From the NCBI RefSeq assembly GCF_041435115.1, contig NZ_CP108046.1, forward strand, positions 3,596,001-3,660,000: a stretch of 64,000 bases of DNA, read 5' to 3'. Each line of letters starts with the position of its first letter. The first letter of the stretch is position 1. This document shows, piece by piece, positions 40,270 through 48,709 of this stretch. Position numbers and translations under genes: made by a program. Source of the stretch: Streptomyces sp. NBC_00289. Its GTDB lineage: Bacteria > Actinomycetota > Actinomycetes > Streptomycetales > Streptomycetaceae. The notes under the pieces were generated by a model that saw only the letters and a program-made list of their open reading frames with translations, was not told the origin of the DNA and did no database searches.

Positions 40270-41244
40270 TCAGAAGAGGGCTCGCGCGAGCGCCCGGCGA
40301 GCCGCCGTGACCCGCGGGTCGTCGGCGCCCACGACCTCGAACAGCTCCAGGAGCCGCCGCCGTACGGTGTCCCGGTCGTCGCCCGCCGTGCGCCGTACGG
40401 TCTCGATGAGCCGGCCGAACGCGTCCTCCACGTGGCCGCCCACCAGATCCAGGTCGGCGGCGGCGATCTGCGCCTGCGCGTCGGCCGGCTTCTCGGCCGC
40501 CTCCTTGCGTGTCCGCTGCGGGTCCAGATCCTGCACCCGCTGGAGCAACTCGGCCTGGGCGAGACCCAGTTTGGCCTCCGAGTTGCCCGGGTCGTCACTC
40601 AGCACGTTCCGGTACGCCTGTACGGCCCCCCCGAAGTCCCCCGCGTCCAGGGCCTGTACGGCCGCCTCGAGAAGGGCGTCGTACGGCCCCGCGGGCACCG
40701 TGGGAGGAGCCTGGACGGCGCCCGGCCCGGCGTCGGGGTCGACCATCAGGCCGGTGAGGCCGAAGCGTTCCTCGGCCACCTGCACCAACTGGTCCAGGGT
40801 CTGGCGGATCTGCGCCTCGCCGGCGGCCCCCTGGAAGAGCGGCAGGGCCTGCCCGGCCACCACCGCGAAGACGGCCGGGATCCCCTGGATCCCGAACTGC
40901 TGCATCAGCATCTGGTTGGCGTCGACATCGATCTTGGCGAGGACGAAGCGCCCGTTGTACTCCAGGGTCAGCCGCTCCAGGACGGGGCTCAGCTGCTTGC
41001 ACGGCTCGCACCACTCGGCCCAGAAGTCGATGACGACGGGCACCTCGGTGGACCGCTGAAGTACGTCACGCTCGAACCCGGCCTCGTCGACGTCGGAGAC
41101 GAGGGCGGCCGGGGCGACGGCCCCTCCCCCGCCCTGCCGGGCTGATTCGGCGCGCGCCTGCTCCGCCTTCGCCTTGGCCTCCTGGGCCGCCTTCACCGCG
41201 GCGAGGTCGACGACTCCGCTCATGGACATGTTCCGTGGCTGCAT
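40270..41244 (-). CDS. thioredoxin-domain protein with C-terminal TPR region (CnoX-like)
   Basis: 324 residues from ATG at 41242-41244 (MQPRNMSMSGVVDLAAVK) with GGGAGGA 7 bases upstream. The long open frame further upstream is spurious. Residues 1-45 are an Ala/Lys-rich helical leader. Thioredoxin domain about 55-165 with WCEPC (DFWAEWCEPCKQLSPVL) and cis-Pro GIPAVFAV. The C-terminal half is helical with TPR-like repeats (ALDAGDFGGAVQAYRNVLSDDPGN ...). Same architecture as CnoX/YbbN, a chaperone-redox protein that protects substrates under oxidative stress. Monocistronic. Confidence 0.88.
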   Translation of the reverse strand: MQPRNMSMSGVVDLAAVKAAQEAKAKAEQARAESARQGGGGAVAPAALVSDVDEAGFERDVLQRSTEVPVVIDFWAEWCEPCKQLSPVLERLTLEYNGRFVLAKIDVDANQMLMQQFGIQGIPAVFAVVAGQALPLFQGAAGEAQIRQTLDQLVQVAEERFGLTGLMVDPDAGPGAVQAPPTVPAGPYDALLEAAVQALDAGDFGGAVQAYRNVLSDDPGNSEAKLGLAQAELLQRVQDLDPQRTRKEAAEKPADAQAQIAAADLDLVGGHVEDAFGRLIETVRRTAGDDRDTVRRRLLELFEVVGADDPRVTAARRALARALF

Positions 41245-41508
41245 GCGTCTATCCTCCCCCGTTCCCGCGCGTGTGTGGTCCATACCCCGGGGGACGGCCC
41301 CGGACCCCCGGTCGAGGCAAGAACCGGGACCGCTGTGTGCTGTGCGGCGCCGGGTCCCCACCCGGGCCAGTGGTAGTCGCTCGCGTAAGCCGGACACGTC
41401 GGTCATCGCGTCCTGGCTTTCGCTACGAGTCGTAGCGTAATGGCACCGAGTGCCTCCGGACCACCGGCTTCCGGTGATCTCCCTCACGCCCGCACGAGAA
41501 CGGCCGGT

Positions 41509-41520
41509 TATGGTCGGGAG
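41509..41520 (+). promoter_or_regulatory. leaderless -10 of TetR gene
   Basis: TATGGT (41509-41514) lies 6 bases before ATG 41521. The GGGAG directly abutting the ATG is too close to act as a ribosome site, so a leaderless transcript is favoured. Confidence 0.5.
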
Positions 41521-42252
41521 ATGCAGAGCCGCACGCCCACGAGCCGTACCGGACGTCCGCGCAGCGCCGCCGCGGACACCGCGATTCTGGCCGCGACGCG
41601 GGCGGCCCTGGTCGAACTGGGCTGGTCCAGGCTCACCCTGGGAGACGTCGCGACCCGCGCCGGGGTTGCGAAAACGACCCTCTACCGCCGATGGGCCGGC
41701 AAGAACGAACTCGTCGTGGACGCGGTCGCCGAACTCTTCGACGAACTCGAGCTCCCCGACCGCGGCTCCCTGGCCGCCGACATCGAGGGTGTGGTGCTCC
41801 AGTTCTCGGCGATCCTGGCCCGCCCGGAGGCGAAGAGCGGTCTGATGGCGGTGGTCGCGGAGTCGATCCGGGACGACGCGCTGCGGGAACGTATCCGCGC
41901 CTCCATCGTCGACCGCCAGAAGCGGCTGGTCCTGGCGGGCCGTGCGCGGGCGCAGGCGCGGGGCGAACTGCCGCCCGAGACCGATCCCGAGGAGACCACC
42001 CGCACGGTCGACCTGATCTTCGACATGGTGGCGGGCGCGGTGGTCCACCGGACCCTGGTGAGCGCGGAGCCGGCGGACGAGGAGTGGGTGCGCGGTTTCA
42101 CCCAGGTCCTCCTGTGGGGGCTGACCGCCCCAGCCGACCCGCCCGCAGACGCTCCCGCCCCCGCACGGGCAGCGGGAGACCGCCGGGAGCCGGACGGCGC
42201 GTACACGCCAGAGCCGGACGGCGCCCGGACGCCAGGGCCGCACAGCACCTGA
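41521..42252 (+). CDS. TetR-family transcriptional regulator
   Basis: 243 residues from ATG 41521. N-terminal HTH: AILAATRAALVELGWSRLTLGDVATRAGVAKTTLYRRWAGKNELVVDAV, a textbook TetR helix-turn-helix. A TetR_C-type ligand domain runs to about residue 205 (WVRGFTQVLLWGL). The last about 38 residues (PADPPADAPAPA ... GPHST) are encoded by a degenerate tandem repeat that continues past the stop codon. Next to, and convergent with, icmA, so it is a candidate regulator of that gene, but its own gene is at icmA's 3' end. Confidence 0.88.
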   Translation: MQSRTPTSRTGRPRSAAADTAILAATRAALVELGWSRLTLGDVATRAGVAKTTLYRRWAGKNELVVDAVAELFDELELPDRGSLAADIEGVVLQFSAILARPEAKSGLMAVVAESIRDDALRERIRASIVDRQKRLVLAGRARAQARGELPPETDPEETTRTVDLIFDMVAGAVVHRTLVSAEPADEEWVRGFTQVLLWGLTAPADPPADAPAPARAAGDRREPDGAYTPEPDGARTPGPHST

Positions 42253-42375
42253 ACGCCGGAAGCCGGACGACACCCGCACACCAGAGCCGCACAGCACCTG
42301 AACGCCAGGAACCGCACAGCGCCTGCACGCCCGGAGCCTGACGACACCCGCACACCAGAGCCGCACGGCTCCCGG
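42180..42375. repeat. degenerate tandem repeat spanning the end of the tetR gene
   Basis: CCGCACAGCACCTGAACGCC occurs exactly at 42238-42257 and 42288-42307 (period 50), with a variant at 42312-42331. GACGACACCCGCACACCAGAG recurs near 42266 and 42340. The array begins inside the TetR C-terminus and ends just before the icmA stop codon. Confidence 0.7.
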
Positions 42376-42389
42376 TGCCGGGGCAACCG

Positions 42390-44090
42390 CTAGAAGCCGG
42401 CGGGCTCCGTGTACACCCCCCACTCGTCCCGCAGCACCCCGCAGATCTCGCCCAGGGTCGCCTCGGCCCGTGCCGCGTCGAGCATCGGTCCGATCATGTT
42501 GGCCCCGCTCCGCGCGGCCGCGAGCATGCCGTCCAGCGCTGAGCGCACCGCGCCCTCGTCCCGGGCGTCCTTGCGGGCCGCGAGCGCCCGCACCTGCTCC
42601 CGCTCCACCTCGTGGCTGACCCGCAGGATCTCCAGGTCCCCGGTGACCGAGCCGGTGTGGACGTTGACGCCCACCACCCTCTTCTCGCCCTTCTCCAAAG
42701 ACTGCTGGTAGCGGAAGGCGGCCTCGGCGATTTCCCCGGTGAACCAGCCGTCCTCGATGCCCCGCAGGATTCCGGAGGTGACGGGCCCGATCGGGTGCTG
42801 CTCGTCGGGGTGCGCGCGCAGCCCCCGCTCCTTGATCTGCTCGAAAATCCTCTCGGCGTCCGCCTCGATCCGGTCGGTCAGCTGCTCGACGTACCACGCG
42901 CCGCCCAGCGGGTCGGCCACGTTGCCGACGCCGGTCTCCTCCATGAGCACCTGCTGCGTCCGCAGGGCGATCTCCGCCGCCTGCTCGCTCGGCAGGGCCA
43001 GCGTCTCGTCCAGGGCGTTGGTGTGCAGCGAGTTGGTGCCCCCCAGTACGGCCGCCAGCGCCTCCACGGCCGTCCGCACCACGTTGTTGTACGGCTGCTG
43101 GGCGGTCAGCGAGACACCGGCGGTCTGCGTGTGGAAGCGCAGCCACTGGGCCTTCTCCGACTTCGCGCCGTACACGTCCCGCATCCAGCGGGCCCAGATG
43201 CGCCGGGCCGCGCGGAACTTGGCGATCTCCTCGAAGAAGTCGAGGTGCGCGTCGAAGAAGAAGGACAGTCCCGGCGCGAAGACGTCGACGTCGAGCCCGC
43301 GGGACAGGCCCAGTTCGACGTAGCCGAACCCGTCGGCCAGTGTGTAGGCCAGTTCCTGGGCGGCCGTCGAACCGGCCTCACGGATGTGGTAGCCGGAGAC
43401 CGACAGCGGCTTGTAGGCGGGGATGCCGGCCGCGCAGTACTCCATCAGGTCGCCGATCAGCCGCAGATGGGGCTCCGGCTGGAAGAGCCACTCCTTCTGC
43501 GCGATGTACTCCTTGAAGATGTCCGTCTGCAGCGTGCCGTTGAGGACGGCCGGGTCGACGCCCTGCCGTTCGGCGGCGACCAGGTACATGCAGAAGACCG
43601 GCACGGCCGGGCCGCTGATGGTCATGGACGTGGTCACGTCCGCGAGCGGGATGTCCTTGAACAGGACCTCCATGTCGGCGGCCGAGTCGATGGCGACCCC
43701 GCAGTGCCCGACCTCGCCCAGCGAGCGCGGGTCGTCGGAGTCCCGTCCCATCAGGGTCGGCATGTCGAAGGCCACGGACAGCCCACCGCCGCCGTTGCCG
43801 AGGATCTTCTTGTAGCGCTCGTTGGTCTGCTCGGCGTTCCCGAACCCGGCGAACTGCCGGATGGTCCACGTACGCCCCCGGTAGCCGGTCGGATGGAGGC
43901 CGCGGGTGAAGGGATACTCCCCCGGCCAGCCGATCCGTTCGAAACCCTCGTACGTGTCGCCCGGTCGTGGCCCGTACACCGGCTCCACGGGATCCCCGGA
44001 GAGCGTGGTGAAGTCCGCCTCGCGCTTGCGTGCGGCGTCGTAACGGGCCTGCCAGCGTCGGCGGCCTTCCTCGATGGCGTCAGCGTCCAT
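42390..44090 (-). CDS. icmA: isobutyryl-CoA mutase large subunit
   Basis: 566 residues from ATG at 44088-44090. B12-dependent carbon-skeleton mutase interconverting isobutyryl-CoA and n-butyryl-CoA. Resembles methylmalonyl-CoA mutase over the substrate barrel ([50 protein letters not shown]). The two substrate-specificity residues are Phe80 and Gln198, the pair known from S. cinnamonensis IcmA, where methylmalonyl-CoA mutase has Tyr and Arg. The protein lacks the C-terminal B12 domain; a separate IcmB subunit must be encoded elsewhere. Links valine/fatty-acid catabolism to polyketide precursors. Confidence 0.96.
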   Translation of the reverse strand: MDADAIEEGRRRWQARYDAARKREADFTTLSGDPVEPVYGPRPGDTYEGFERIGWPGEYPFTRGLHPTGYRGRTWTIRQFAGFGNAEQTNERYKKILGNGGGGLSVAFDMPTLMGRDSDDPRSLGEVGHCGVAIDSAADMEVLFKDIPLADVTTSMTISGPAVPVFCMYLVAAERQGVDPAVLNGTLQTDIFKEYIAQKEWLFQPEPHLRLIGDLMEYCAAGIPAYKPLSVSGYHIREAGSTAAQELAYTLADGFGYVELGLSRGLDVDVFAPGLSFFFDAHLDFFEEIAKFRAARRIWARWMRDVYGAKSEKAQWLRFHTQTAGVSLTAQQPYNNVVRTAVEALAAVLGGTNSLHTNALDETLALPSEQAAEIALRTQQVLMEETGVGNVADPLGGAWYVEQLTDRIEADAERIFEQIKERGLRAHPDEQHPIGPVTSGILRGIEDGWFTGEIAEAAFRYQQSLEKGEKRVVGVNVHTGSVTGDLEILRVSHEVEREQVRALAARKDARDEGAVRSALDGMLAAARSGANMIGPMLDAARAEATLGEICGVLRDEWGVYTEPAGF

Positions 44091-44096
44091 GCTTCG

Positions 44097-44126
44097 AATT
44101 TACTAGGACGTCCTAGTAAATGTCGA
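44097..44126 (-). promoter_or_regulatory. icmA promoter with 22-bp perfect palindrome
   Basis: Bases 44099-44120 are a perfect palindrome with half site TTTACTAGGAC. On the minus strand it lies between TCGACA (-35, 44121-44126) and TAAATT (-10, 44097-44102) with an 18-base spacer; the ATG is 6 bases beyond the -10, so the mRNA is predicted leaderless. A bound repressor would block the whole promoter. Confidence 0.78.
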
Positions 44127-44184
44127 TGGGAAACCGCCGCACGCGTGTCCGTACGGCGGTGGAGGCGCTGTCGGCCGGGTCAGG

Positions 44185-44523
44185 TCACGCCTTGACGACA
44201 GCGGGCGAGTCCTCCGCGATCCGGGGCTCCAGCTCGCGGCTGATGTTCCGCTCGACGAAGAAGGCGGCCGTCGGGATGGTCCCCGCCAGCAGGACCCACA
44301 GCTGCTTGGCGACCGGCCACTTGGCCTTGGCGCCCAGGTCGAAGGCGAAGATCAGGTAGACCACGTACAGCCAGCCGTGCGCGATGGCGACGACACGGGT
44401 GAAGTCCGCGGCGCCGTCGACGTCGAAGGCGTACTTGGCGATCATGCTCAGGCACAGCAGAACCAGCAGCACACCGGTGACGTAGGCCATGACGCGGTAG
44501 CGGGTCAGCACGCTCTTTTTCAT
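44185..44523 (-). CDS. DUF3817 small membrane protein
   Basis: 112 residues from ATG at 44521-44523 (MKKSVLTRYRVMAYVTG). Three predicted hydrophobic segments: VMAYVTGVLLVLLCLSMIA, VVAIAHGWLYVVYLIFAF and LWVLLAGTIPTAAFFVE, and the motif ...HGWLYVVYLIFAFDLGAKAKW seen in DUF3817. A second DUF3817 paralogue lies about 1 kb away (45493-45840). Function unknown. Confidence 0.82.
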   Translation of the reverse strand: MKKSVLTRYRVMAYVTGVLLVLLCLSMIAKYAFDVDGAADFTRVVAIAHGWLYVVYLIFAFDLGAKAKWPVAKQLWVLLAGTIPTAAFFVERNISRELEPRIAEDSPAVVKA

Positions 44524-44602
44524 GAGGACGAGCGTAACGGCCGGTTTGGGGCGATCTTGCGGCACCCCCGGCGCCCGGCGAGGGGGACGCCGGCGGGTGC
44601 GC

Positions 44603-45112
44603 TCACTCCTCGTCGAAGTCGTGCGCGGCCACCCGCAGCGGCCTGAGCATGGCGAAGAGCTCGGCGCACTCCTCGGCGTCGTACGCCGCCAGCCCGAAGT
44701 CCATGGCCATCAGGTCGCGGGTGGCGGCCTCGACGACCTCGCGGCCCTTGTCGGTGATCCCGGCGAGCGTGCCGCGCCCGTCGTTGGGGTTGGGCCGCCT
44801 GGCCACCAGCCCCGACCTCACCAGCCGGTCCACGGTGTTCGTCACCGAGGTCGGATGCACCATGAGCCGCTCGCCGATCTTCGACATCGTGAGCTCGCCC
44901 GACTTGGAGAAGGTGAGCAGGACCAGCGCCTCGTAGCGCGCGAACGTCAGCCCGTACGGCTTGACGACCGCGTCGACCTCGGCGAGGAGGATCTGGTGGG
45001 CGCGCATGATCGAGGTGATCGCGGCCATCGACGGCACGTTTCCCCAGCGCTGCTTCCAGAGTTCGTCGGCGCGGGCGATGGGGTCGAAGGGAAGGCTGAG
45101 CGGCTTCGGCAC
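44603..45112 (-). CDS. MarR-family transcriptional regulator
   Basis: 169 residues, GTG start at 45110-45112. Winged-helix core: YGLTFARYEALVLLTFSKSGELTMSKIGERLMVHPTSVTNTVDRLVRSGLVARRPNPNDGRGTLAGITDKG, complete with the DxR wing. Sits between the two DUF3817 genes. Its target may be the divergent/adjacent small genes; a TTGTG-AA-CACAA element at 45873-45884 is one possible site. Confidence 0.9.
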   Translation of the reverse strand: MPKPLSLPFDPIARADELWKQRWGNVPSMAAITSIMRAHQILLAEVDAVVKPYGLTFARYEALVLLTFSKSGELTMSKIGERLMVHPTSVTNTVDRLVRSGLVARRPNPNDGRGTLAGITDKGREVVEAATRDLMAMDFGLAAYDAEECAELFAMLRPLRVAAHDFDEE

Positions 45113-45190
45113 GGCACCGACCTTACCGGCCGGTCACATGGTGGTCAGCCCCGTCTCGCCCTTCGGTCCGCCGACACCCGCCGGCCCCGG

Positions 45191-45496
45191 TCAGACGGGG
45201 TCGGGCCCGGCGAGATGGCGCTCGACGGTCGCCACCTTGGAGGTGAGTCCGTCCGTCACGCCGGGGCGGATGTCCGCCTTGAGGACCAGGGAGACGCGCG
45301 GGGCGCGCCGCTCGACCGCCGCGACCGCACGCCGGACCACGTCCATGACCTCGTCCCACTCACCCTCGACCGACGTGAACATCGCGTCGGTACGGTGCGG
45401 CAGGCCGGACTCGCGGACCACGCGGACGGCGTCGGCGACGTACTCGCCGACCTCTTCACCGACCCCCAGCGGGGTCACGGAGAAGGCGACGGTCAT
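45191..45496 (-). CDS. thiamine-binding (MTH1187/YkoF, DUF77) family protein
   Basis: 101 residues from ATG at 45494-45496. Ferredoxin-like fold pattern: [47 protein letters not shown] and [12 protein letters not shown], the motif set of the MTH1187 family, some members of which bind thiamine. Overlaps the preceding DUF3817 gene by 4 bases (ATGA), so the pair is co-translated. Cytosolic; precise role unknown. Confidence 0.87.
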   Translation of the reverse strand: MTVAFSVTPLGVGEEVGEYVADAVRVVRESGLPHRTDAMFTSVEGEWDEVMDVVRRAVAAVERRAPRVSLVLKADIRPGVTDGLTSKVATVERHLAGPDPV

Positions 45497-45840
45497 GACG
45501 TCTTCACCGCGGCCTCGGCGCGGGCGCGGGAGGCGATGACCGCGTCCTCGGCCTCGCGCCGCAGCTTGCGCTCGGCGAAGAAGCCGCCGGTGGGCAGCAC
45601 GGAGAGGACGAAGTAGAGGGCGGCCGTTTTCGGGGACCACTTCGTGCGGTTCCAGGCGTCCGCCCAGAAGATCACGTACAGGATGAAGAGGACGCCGTGG
45701 ACCGCGCCCATCACGGGCACCGCGTTGAAGTCCGTGGTCCGCTTCAGCACCGAGCAGACCAGCAGAAGGAGGAAGGAGACGGCCTCGGGGGCCGAGACCA
45801 GACGGAGGCGGCGGAGGGCGGTGGCGGTCTTGATGTCCAC
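45493..45840 (-). CDS. DUF3817 small membrane protein (second copy)
   Basis: 115 residues, GTG at 45838-45840, with GAAGGTGA upstream. Hydrophobic segments: [30 protein letters not shown] and [22 protein letters not shown]. The same AVHG..F.LYVIFW and [10 protein letters not shown] landmarks occur in the paralogue at 44185-44523. First gene of a two-gene unit with the thiamine-binding-family protein. Confidence 0.82.
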   Translation of the reverse strand: MDIKTATALRRLRLVSAPEAVSFLLLLVCSVLKRTTDFNAVPVMGAVHGVLFILYVIFWADAWNRTKWSPKTAALYFVLSVLPTGGFFAERKLRREAEDAVIASRARAEAAVKTS

Positions 45841-45870
45841 GGGTCACCTTCGGTGGGAGAGTCGACGGCC

Positions 45871-45892
45871 GTTTGTGAACACAAGCACAAAC
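45871..45892. promoter_or_regulatory. nested inverted repeat between DUF3817 and AIM24 genes
   Basis: GTTTGTG-N8-CACAAAC (45871-45892, perfect 7-bp arms) encloses TTGTG-AA-CACAA (45873-45884). It lies 31 bases upstream of the second DUF3817 start and 158 bases upstream of the first AIM24 gene. MarR proteins often bind such sites. Confidence 0.5.
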
Positions 45893-46037
45893 GTCCCGCC
45901 ATTGTGACAAACGGCGGCGCGGTCGCGGGGGCGGGGGTCCGCCCGGGTGGCCCCGGGCGGCGGCGGACGAACCCCTAGGGGTGCGGTCAGGGTGCGGCTC
46001 CACCCACGGACTCTGTCCGTGAAGGCGCCCGGCGGGC

Positions 46038-46049
46038 TACCTTCGCTGC
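46038..46049 (+). promoter_or_regulatory. leaderless -10 of first AIM24 gene
   Basis: TACCTT (46038-46043) is 6 bases before GTG 46050, and no ribosome site is present. This supports the GTG over the ATG at 46056. Confidence 0.5.
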
Positions 46050-46688
46050 GTGGCGATGTTTCGACTCCAAGGCAGCAAGGTGCTGGCCGTCGACATGACC
46101 GGGGACGCCGTGAAGGCGAAGAACGGCTCGATGGTCGCGTACGACGGACAGATGGCCTTCAAGAAGCTCAGCGGCGGCGGTGAGGGCATCCGGGGGATGG
46201 TGACCCGGCGGATCACCGGCGAGCAGATGACCCTGATGGAGGTGAAGGGGCACGGGACGTGCTGGTTCGCGGACCGCGCCTCGGAGATCAACCTCGTCGG
46301 CCTCCAGGGCGACAAGCTGTACGTCGAGTCGAGCAACCTGCTCGCGACCGACGCCGGGCTGCGCACCGGGACCACCTTCACCGGTATGCGCGGCGCCTCG
46401 CAGGGCAACGGACTGTTCACGACGACCATCGAGGGCCACGGCCAGGCGGCGATCATGTCGGACGGGCCGGCCGTGGTGCTGCGGGTGAGCCAGCAGTACC
46501 CGCTGACCGTCGACCCGGGCGCCTACATCGCGCACCAGGGGAACCTCCGGCAGTCCTTCCAGTCCGGGGTGACGTTCCGCACACTGATAGGCGAGGGCGG
46601 CGGCGAGGCCTTCCAGATCCGCTTCGAGGGCGACGGGCTGGTGTACGTCCAGCCGAGCGAGCGGAACACGATCGCGGGGGACGTGTGA
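46050..46688 (+). CDS. AIM24 family protein, copy 1
   Basis: 212 residues (MAMFRLQGSKVLAVDMTGDAVKAKNGSMVAYDGQMAFKK). Double-layered beta-helix-type AIM24 domain with GNGLFTTTIEGHGQAAI, YPLTVDPGAYIAHQGN and GEAFQIRFEGDGLVYVQPSE. Named after a yeast mitochondrial protein; bacterial function unknown (some members are linked to TerD/stress loci). First of three adjacent AIM24 genes, separated from the second by one base. No signal peptide. Confidence 0.92.
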   Translation: MAMFRLQGSKVLAVDMTGDAVKAKNGSMVAYDGQMAFKKLSGGGEGIRGMVTRRITGEQMTLMEVKGHGTCWFADRASEINLVGLQGDKLYVESSNLLATDAGLRTGTTFTGMRGASQGNGLFTTTIEGHGQAAIMSDGPAVVLRVSQQYPLTVDPGAYIAHQGNLRQSFQSGVTFRTLIGEGGGEAFQIRFEGDGLVYVQPSERNTIAGDV

Positions 46689-46689
46689 C

Positions 46690-47340
46690 ATGGCCTTGCG
46701 TGAGATCAACTCCAAGATGGTCGAGGCGACCGTCCTGCCCGGGCAACGGGTGTTCAGTCAGCGCGGCGCGATGCTCGCCTACAAGGGCGAGGTGGCCTTC
46801 ACGCCCAACATGCAGGGCGGCCAGGGCGGCGTCATGTCGATGCTCGGCCGCCGGGTCGCGGGCGAGGCCACCCCGCTGATGAGCGTCGAGGGCAACGGCA
46901 CGGTCCTGTTCGGGCACGGCGGCCACCACGTCCATGTGATCAACCTCAGCGGCGACACGCTCTACGTGGAGGCGGACCGACTGCTCGCCTTCGAGGGCAG
47001 CCTCCAGCAGGGCACCATGTTCATGGGTTCGCAGGGTGGCGTCATGGGCATGGTCCGGGGCCAGGTCACGGGGCAGGGACTGTTCACGACCACCCTCAAG
47101 GGCCAGGGCGCGGTGGCGGTGATGGCGCACGGCGGCGTCTTCGAGATCCCGATCACCCCGCAGCGCCCGGTCCACGTCGACCCGCAGGCGTACGTCGCCC
47201 ACCACGGCGACGTGCGCAACAAGCTGTCCACCGCGCTGGGCTGGCGCGACATGGTGGGCCGCGGCTCCGGCGAGGCCTTCCAGCTGGAGCTCAGCGGCAG
47301 CGGCACGGTGTACGTCCAGGCCTCGGAGGAGAAGCTGTGA
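46690..47340 (+). CDS. AIM24 family protein, copy 2
   Basis: 216 residues from ATG 46690, one base after the stop of copy 1. Motifs parallel copy 1: GQRVFSQRGAMLAYKGEVAF, GQGLFTTTLKGQGAVAV, RPVHVDPQAYVAHHGDV and GEAFQLELSGSGTVYVQASEEKL. Gly/Met-rich insertions (GGQGGVMSMLGRR) occur in loops. Overlaps copy 3 by 4 bases (GTGA). The paralogues probably form a hetero-oligomer. Confidence 0.92.
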   Translation: MALREINSKMVEATVLPGQRVFSQRGAMLAYKGEVAFTPNMQGGQGGVMSMLGRRVAGEATPLMSVEGNGTVLFGHGGHHVHVINLSGDTLYVEADRLLAFEGSLQQGTMFMGSQGGVMGMVRGQVTGQGLFTTTLKGQGAVAVMAHGGVFEIPITPQRPVHVDPQAYVAHHGDVRNKLSTALGWRDMVGRGSGEAFQLELSGSGTVYVQASEEKL

Positions 47341-48140
47341 GCATGTACGGGGCTCCGGGCGGCGGCCCGACGATCCACGACCCGATGACCCTGCCGGTCG
47401 ACGACAACGTCAACAACTACACCTTCTGCGTGGAGCTCAAGGGGAGCCAGTGGTTCCTGCAGAAGGGCAAGATGATCGCCTACTACGGCTCGATGGAGTT
47501 CAACGGCATCGGACACGGCCGTTTGGACCGTCTTGTCCGTACGTCCTTTCATTCGCCACTGCACGCGAGCGACTGGGTCGTGGCGGAGGGCTCGGGCAAG
47601 ATGCTCCTCGCCGACCGGGCCTTCGACGTGAACTCGTACGACCTGGACGACGGCAACCTGACCATTCGCTCGGGCAATCTGCTCGCTTTTCAGCCAACTC
47701 TGGCACTCAAGCAGTCGATCGTGCCGGGATTTCTGACGCTGATCGGAACCGGCAAGTTCGTGGCCGCGTCAAACGGTCCGGTGGTGTTCATGGAACCCCC
47801 GATCCGGGTGGACCCGCAGGCGCTCGTCGGCTGGGCCGACTGCCCTTCGCCGTGCCATCACTACGACCACGGCTACATGACGGGTCTCCTGGGCGGTCTA
47901 CGTGCGCTGACGGGCCTCGGCGGGGCCTCCGGCGAGGAGCACCAGTTCGAGTTCGTCGGAGCGGGCACGGTCCTGCTCCAGTCGTCCGAAACCCTGATGG
48001 CCGAGCAGGCCACGGGGGCGGTTCCGCAGCAGGCCGGGGTACCCGGTGCCGGTGGGGGGCCCGCAGGCCACCCACAGCAAGCCGGCGCACCGCGCCTTCC
48101 CGGACAGCTGGGGGACCTCCAGCGTCGCTTCGGGCTGTGA
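47337..48140 (+). CDS. AIM24 family protein, copy 3 (divergent, with C-terminal tail)
   Basis: 267 residues from GTG 47337, overlapping the stop of copy 2. The AIM24 core is more divergent: FCVELKGSQWFLQKGKMIAYYGSMEF, VPGFLTLIGTGKFVAASNGPVVFM and RVDPQALVGWADCPSPCHHYDHGYM, the last carrying two Cys and three His close together that could bind a metal. The usual GEEHQFEFVGAGTVLLQSSE follows, then a 45-residue Gly/Pro/Gln tail. Ends the three-gene set. Confidence 0.9.
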   Translation: MSMYGAPGGGPTIHDPMTLPVDDNVNNYTFCVELKGSQWFLQKGKMIAYYGSMEFNGIGHGRLDRLVRTSFHSPLHASDWVVAEGSGKMLLADRAFDVNSYDLDDGNLTIRSGNLLAFQPTLALKQSIVPGFLTLIGTGKFVAASNGPVVFMEPPIRVDPQALVGWADCPSPCHHYDHGYMTGLLGGLRALTGLGGASGEEHQFEFVGAGTVLLQSSETLMAEQATGAVPQQAGVPGAGGGPAGHPQQAGAPRLPGQLGDLQRRFGL

Positions 48141-48220
48141 GCGGTAGTCTGCGGAGTGTGACGTCGAACGTGTGCGCGCCGTCACGCCACCCTCACTAGT
48201 TCGCCTTTCAACATTTTAGG

Positions 48221-48232
48221 TAGACTTCATTC
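48221..48232 (+). promoter_or_regulatory. leaderless -10 of absC-like gene
   Basis: TAGACT (48221-48226) is 6 bases before ATG 48233, inside an unusually AT-rich stretch (48205-48232) that may be the regulator's own binding site. Confidence 0.55.
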
Positions 48233-48709
48233 ATGGAGACCGAGACGGCCACGCGCTGGCTGACCGATGCGGAGCAGTGCGCCTGGCGCACCCACCTGGA
48301 GGTCAACAGGCTGTTGACGTACCAGCTCGAGAAGGACCTGCAACCGTTCGGCCTGACGATGAACGACTACGAGATCCTGGTCAATCTGTCCGAGTCGGAG
48401 GACGTACGGATGCGGATGAGCGACCTCGCGTCCGCCACCCTCCAGTCCAAGAGCCGCCTCTCGCACCAGATCACCCGTATGGAGAACGCGGACCTGGTAC
48501 GACGCGAGAACTGCGAGTCCGACCGCCGCGGACTGTACGCCGTGCTCACCGAGCGCGGCATGGAGACCATGCAGAAGGTCTCGCCGCATCATGTGGCGTC
48601 GGTGCGGAGGCACTTCATCGATCTGCTGTCCCCCGAGGCCCTGGCGGAACTCGACAAGGCGCTCAAACCCATCGCGGAGCACCTGCGGGGACACCGGGGC
48701 CGGCCCTAA
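48233..48709 (+). CDS. absC: MarR-family regulator, AbsC-like
   Basis: 158 residues. Winged helix: GLTMNDYEILVNLSESEDVRMRMSDLASATLQSKSRLSHQITRMENADLVRRENCESDRRGLYAVLTERG. Length, sequence style and gene order (before the OmpR-type two-component system) fit AbsC (SCO5405) of S. coelicolor, a MarR protein needed for antibiotic production at low zinc. The assignment is from memory of that locus. His-rich positions (PHHVASVRRHF) may be the zinc-linked site. Ends overlapping the convergent kinase gene by 4 bases. Confidence 0.85.
   Translation: METETATRWLTDAEQCAWRTHLEVNRLLTYQLEKDLQPFGLTMNDYEILVNLSESEDVRMRMSDLASATLQSKSRLSHQITRMENADLVRRENCESDRRGLYAVLTERGMETMQKVSPHHVASVRRHFIDLLSPEALAELDKALKPIAEHLRGHRGRP

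Noticed and set aside
40270..43146. 958-residue open frame suggesting a fusion upstream of the thioredoxin-TPR protein
   Set aside because: The thioredoxin-TPR gene has a good ribosome site and start at 41244. Upstream sequence is antisense to tetR and icmA.
42390..44090. Methylmalonyl-CoA mutase assignment for this gene
   Set aside because: F80/Q198 and absence of a B12 domain indicate isobutyryl-CoA mutase large subunit instead.
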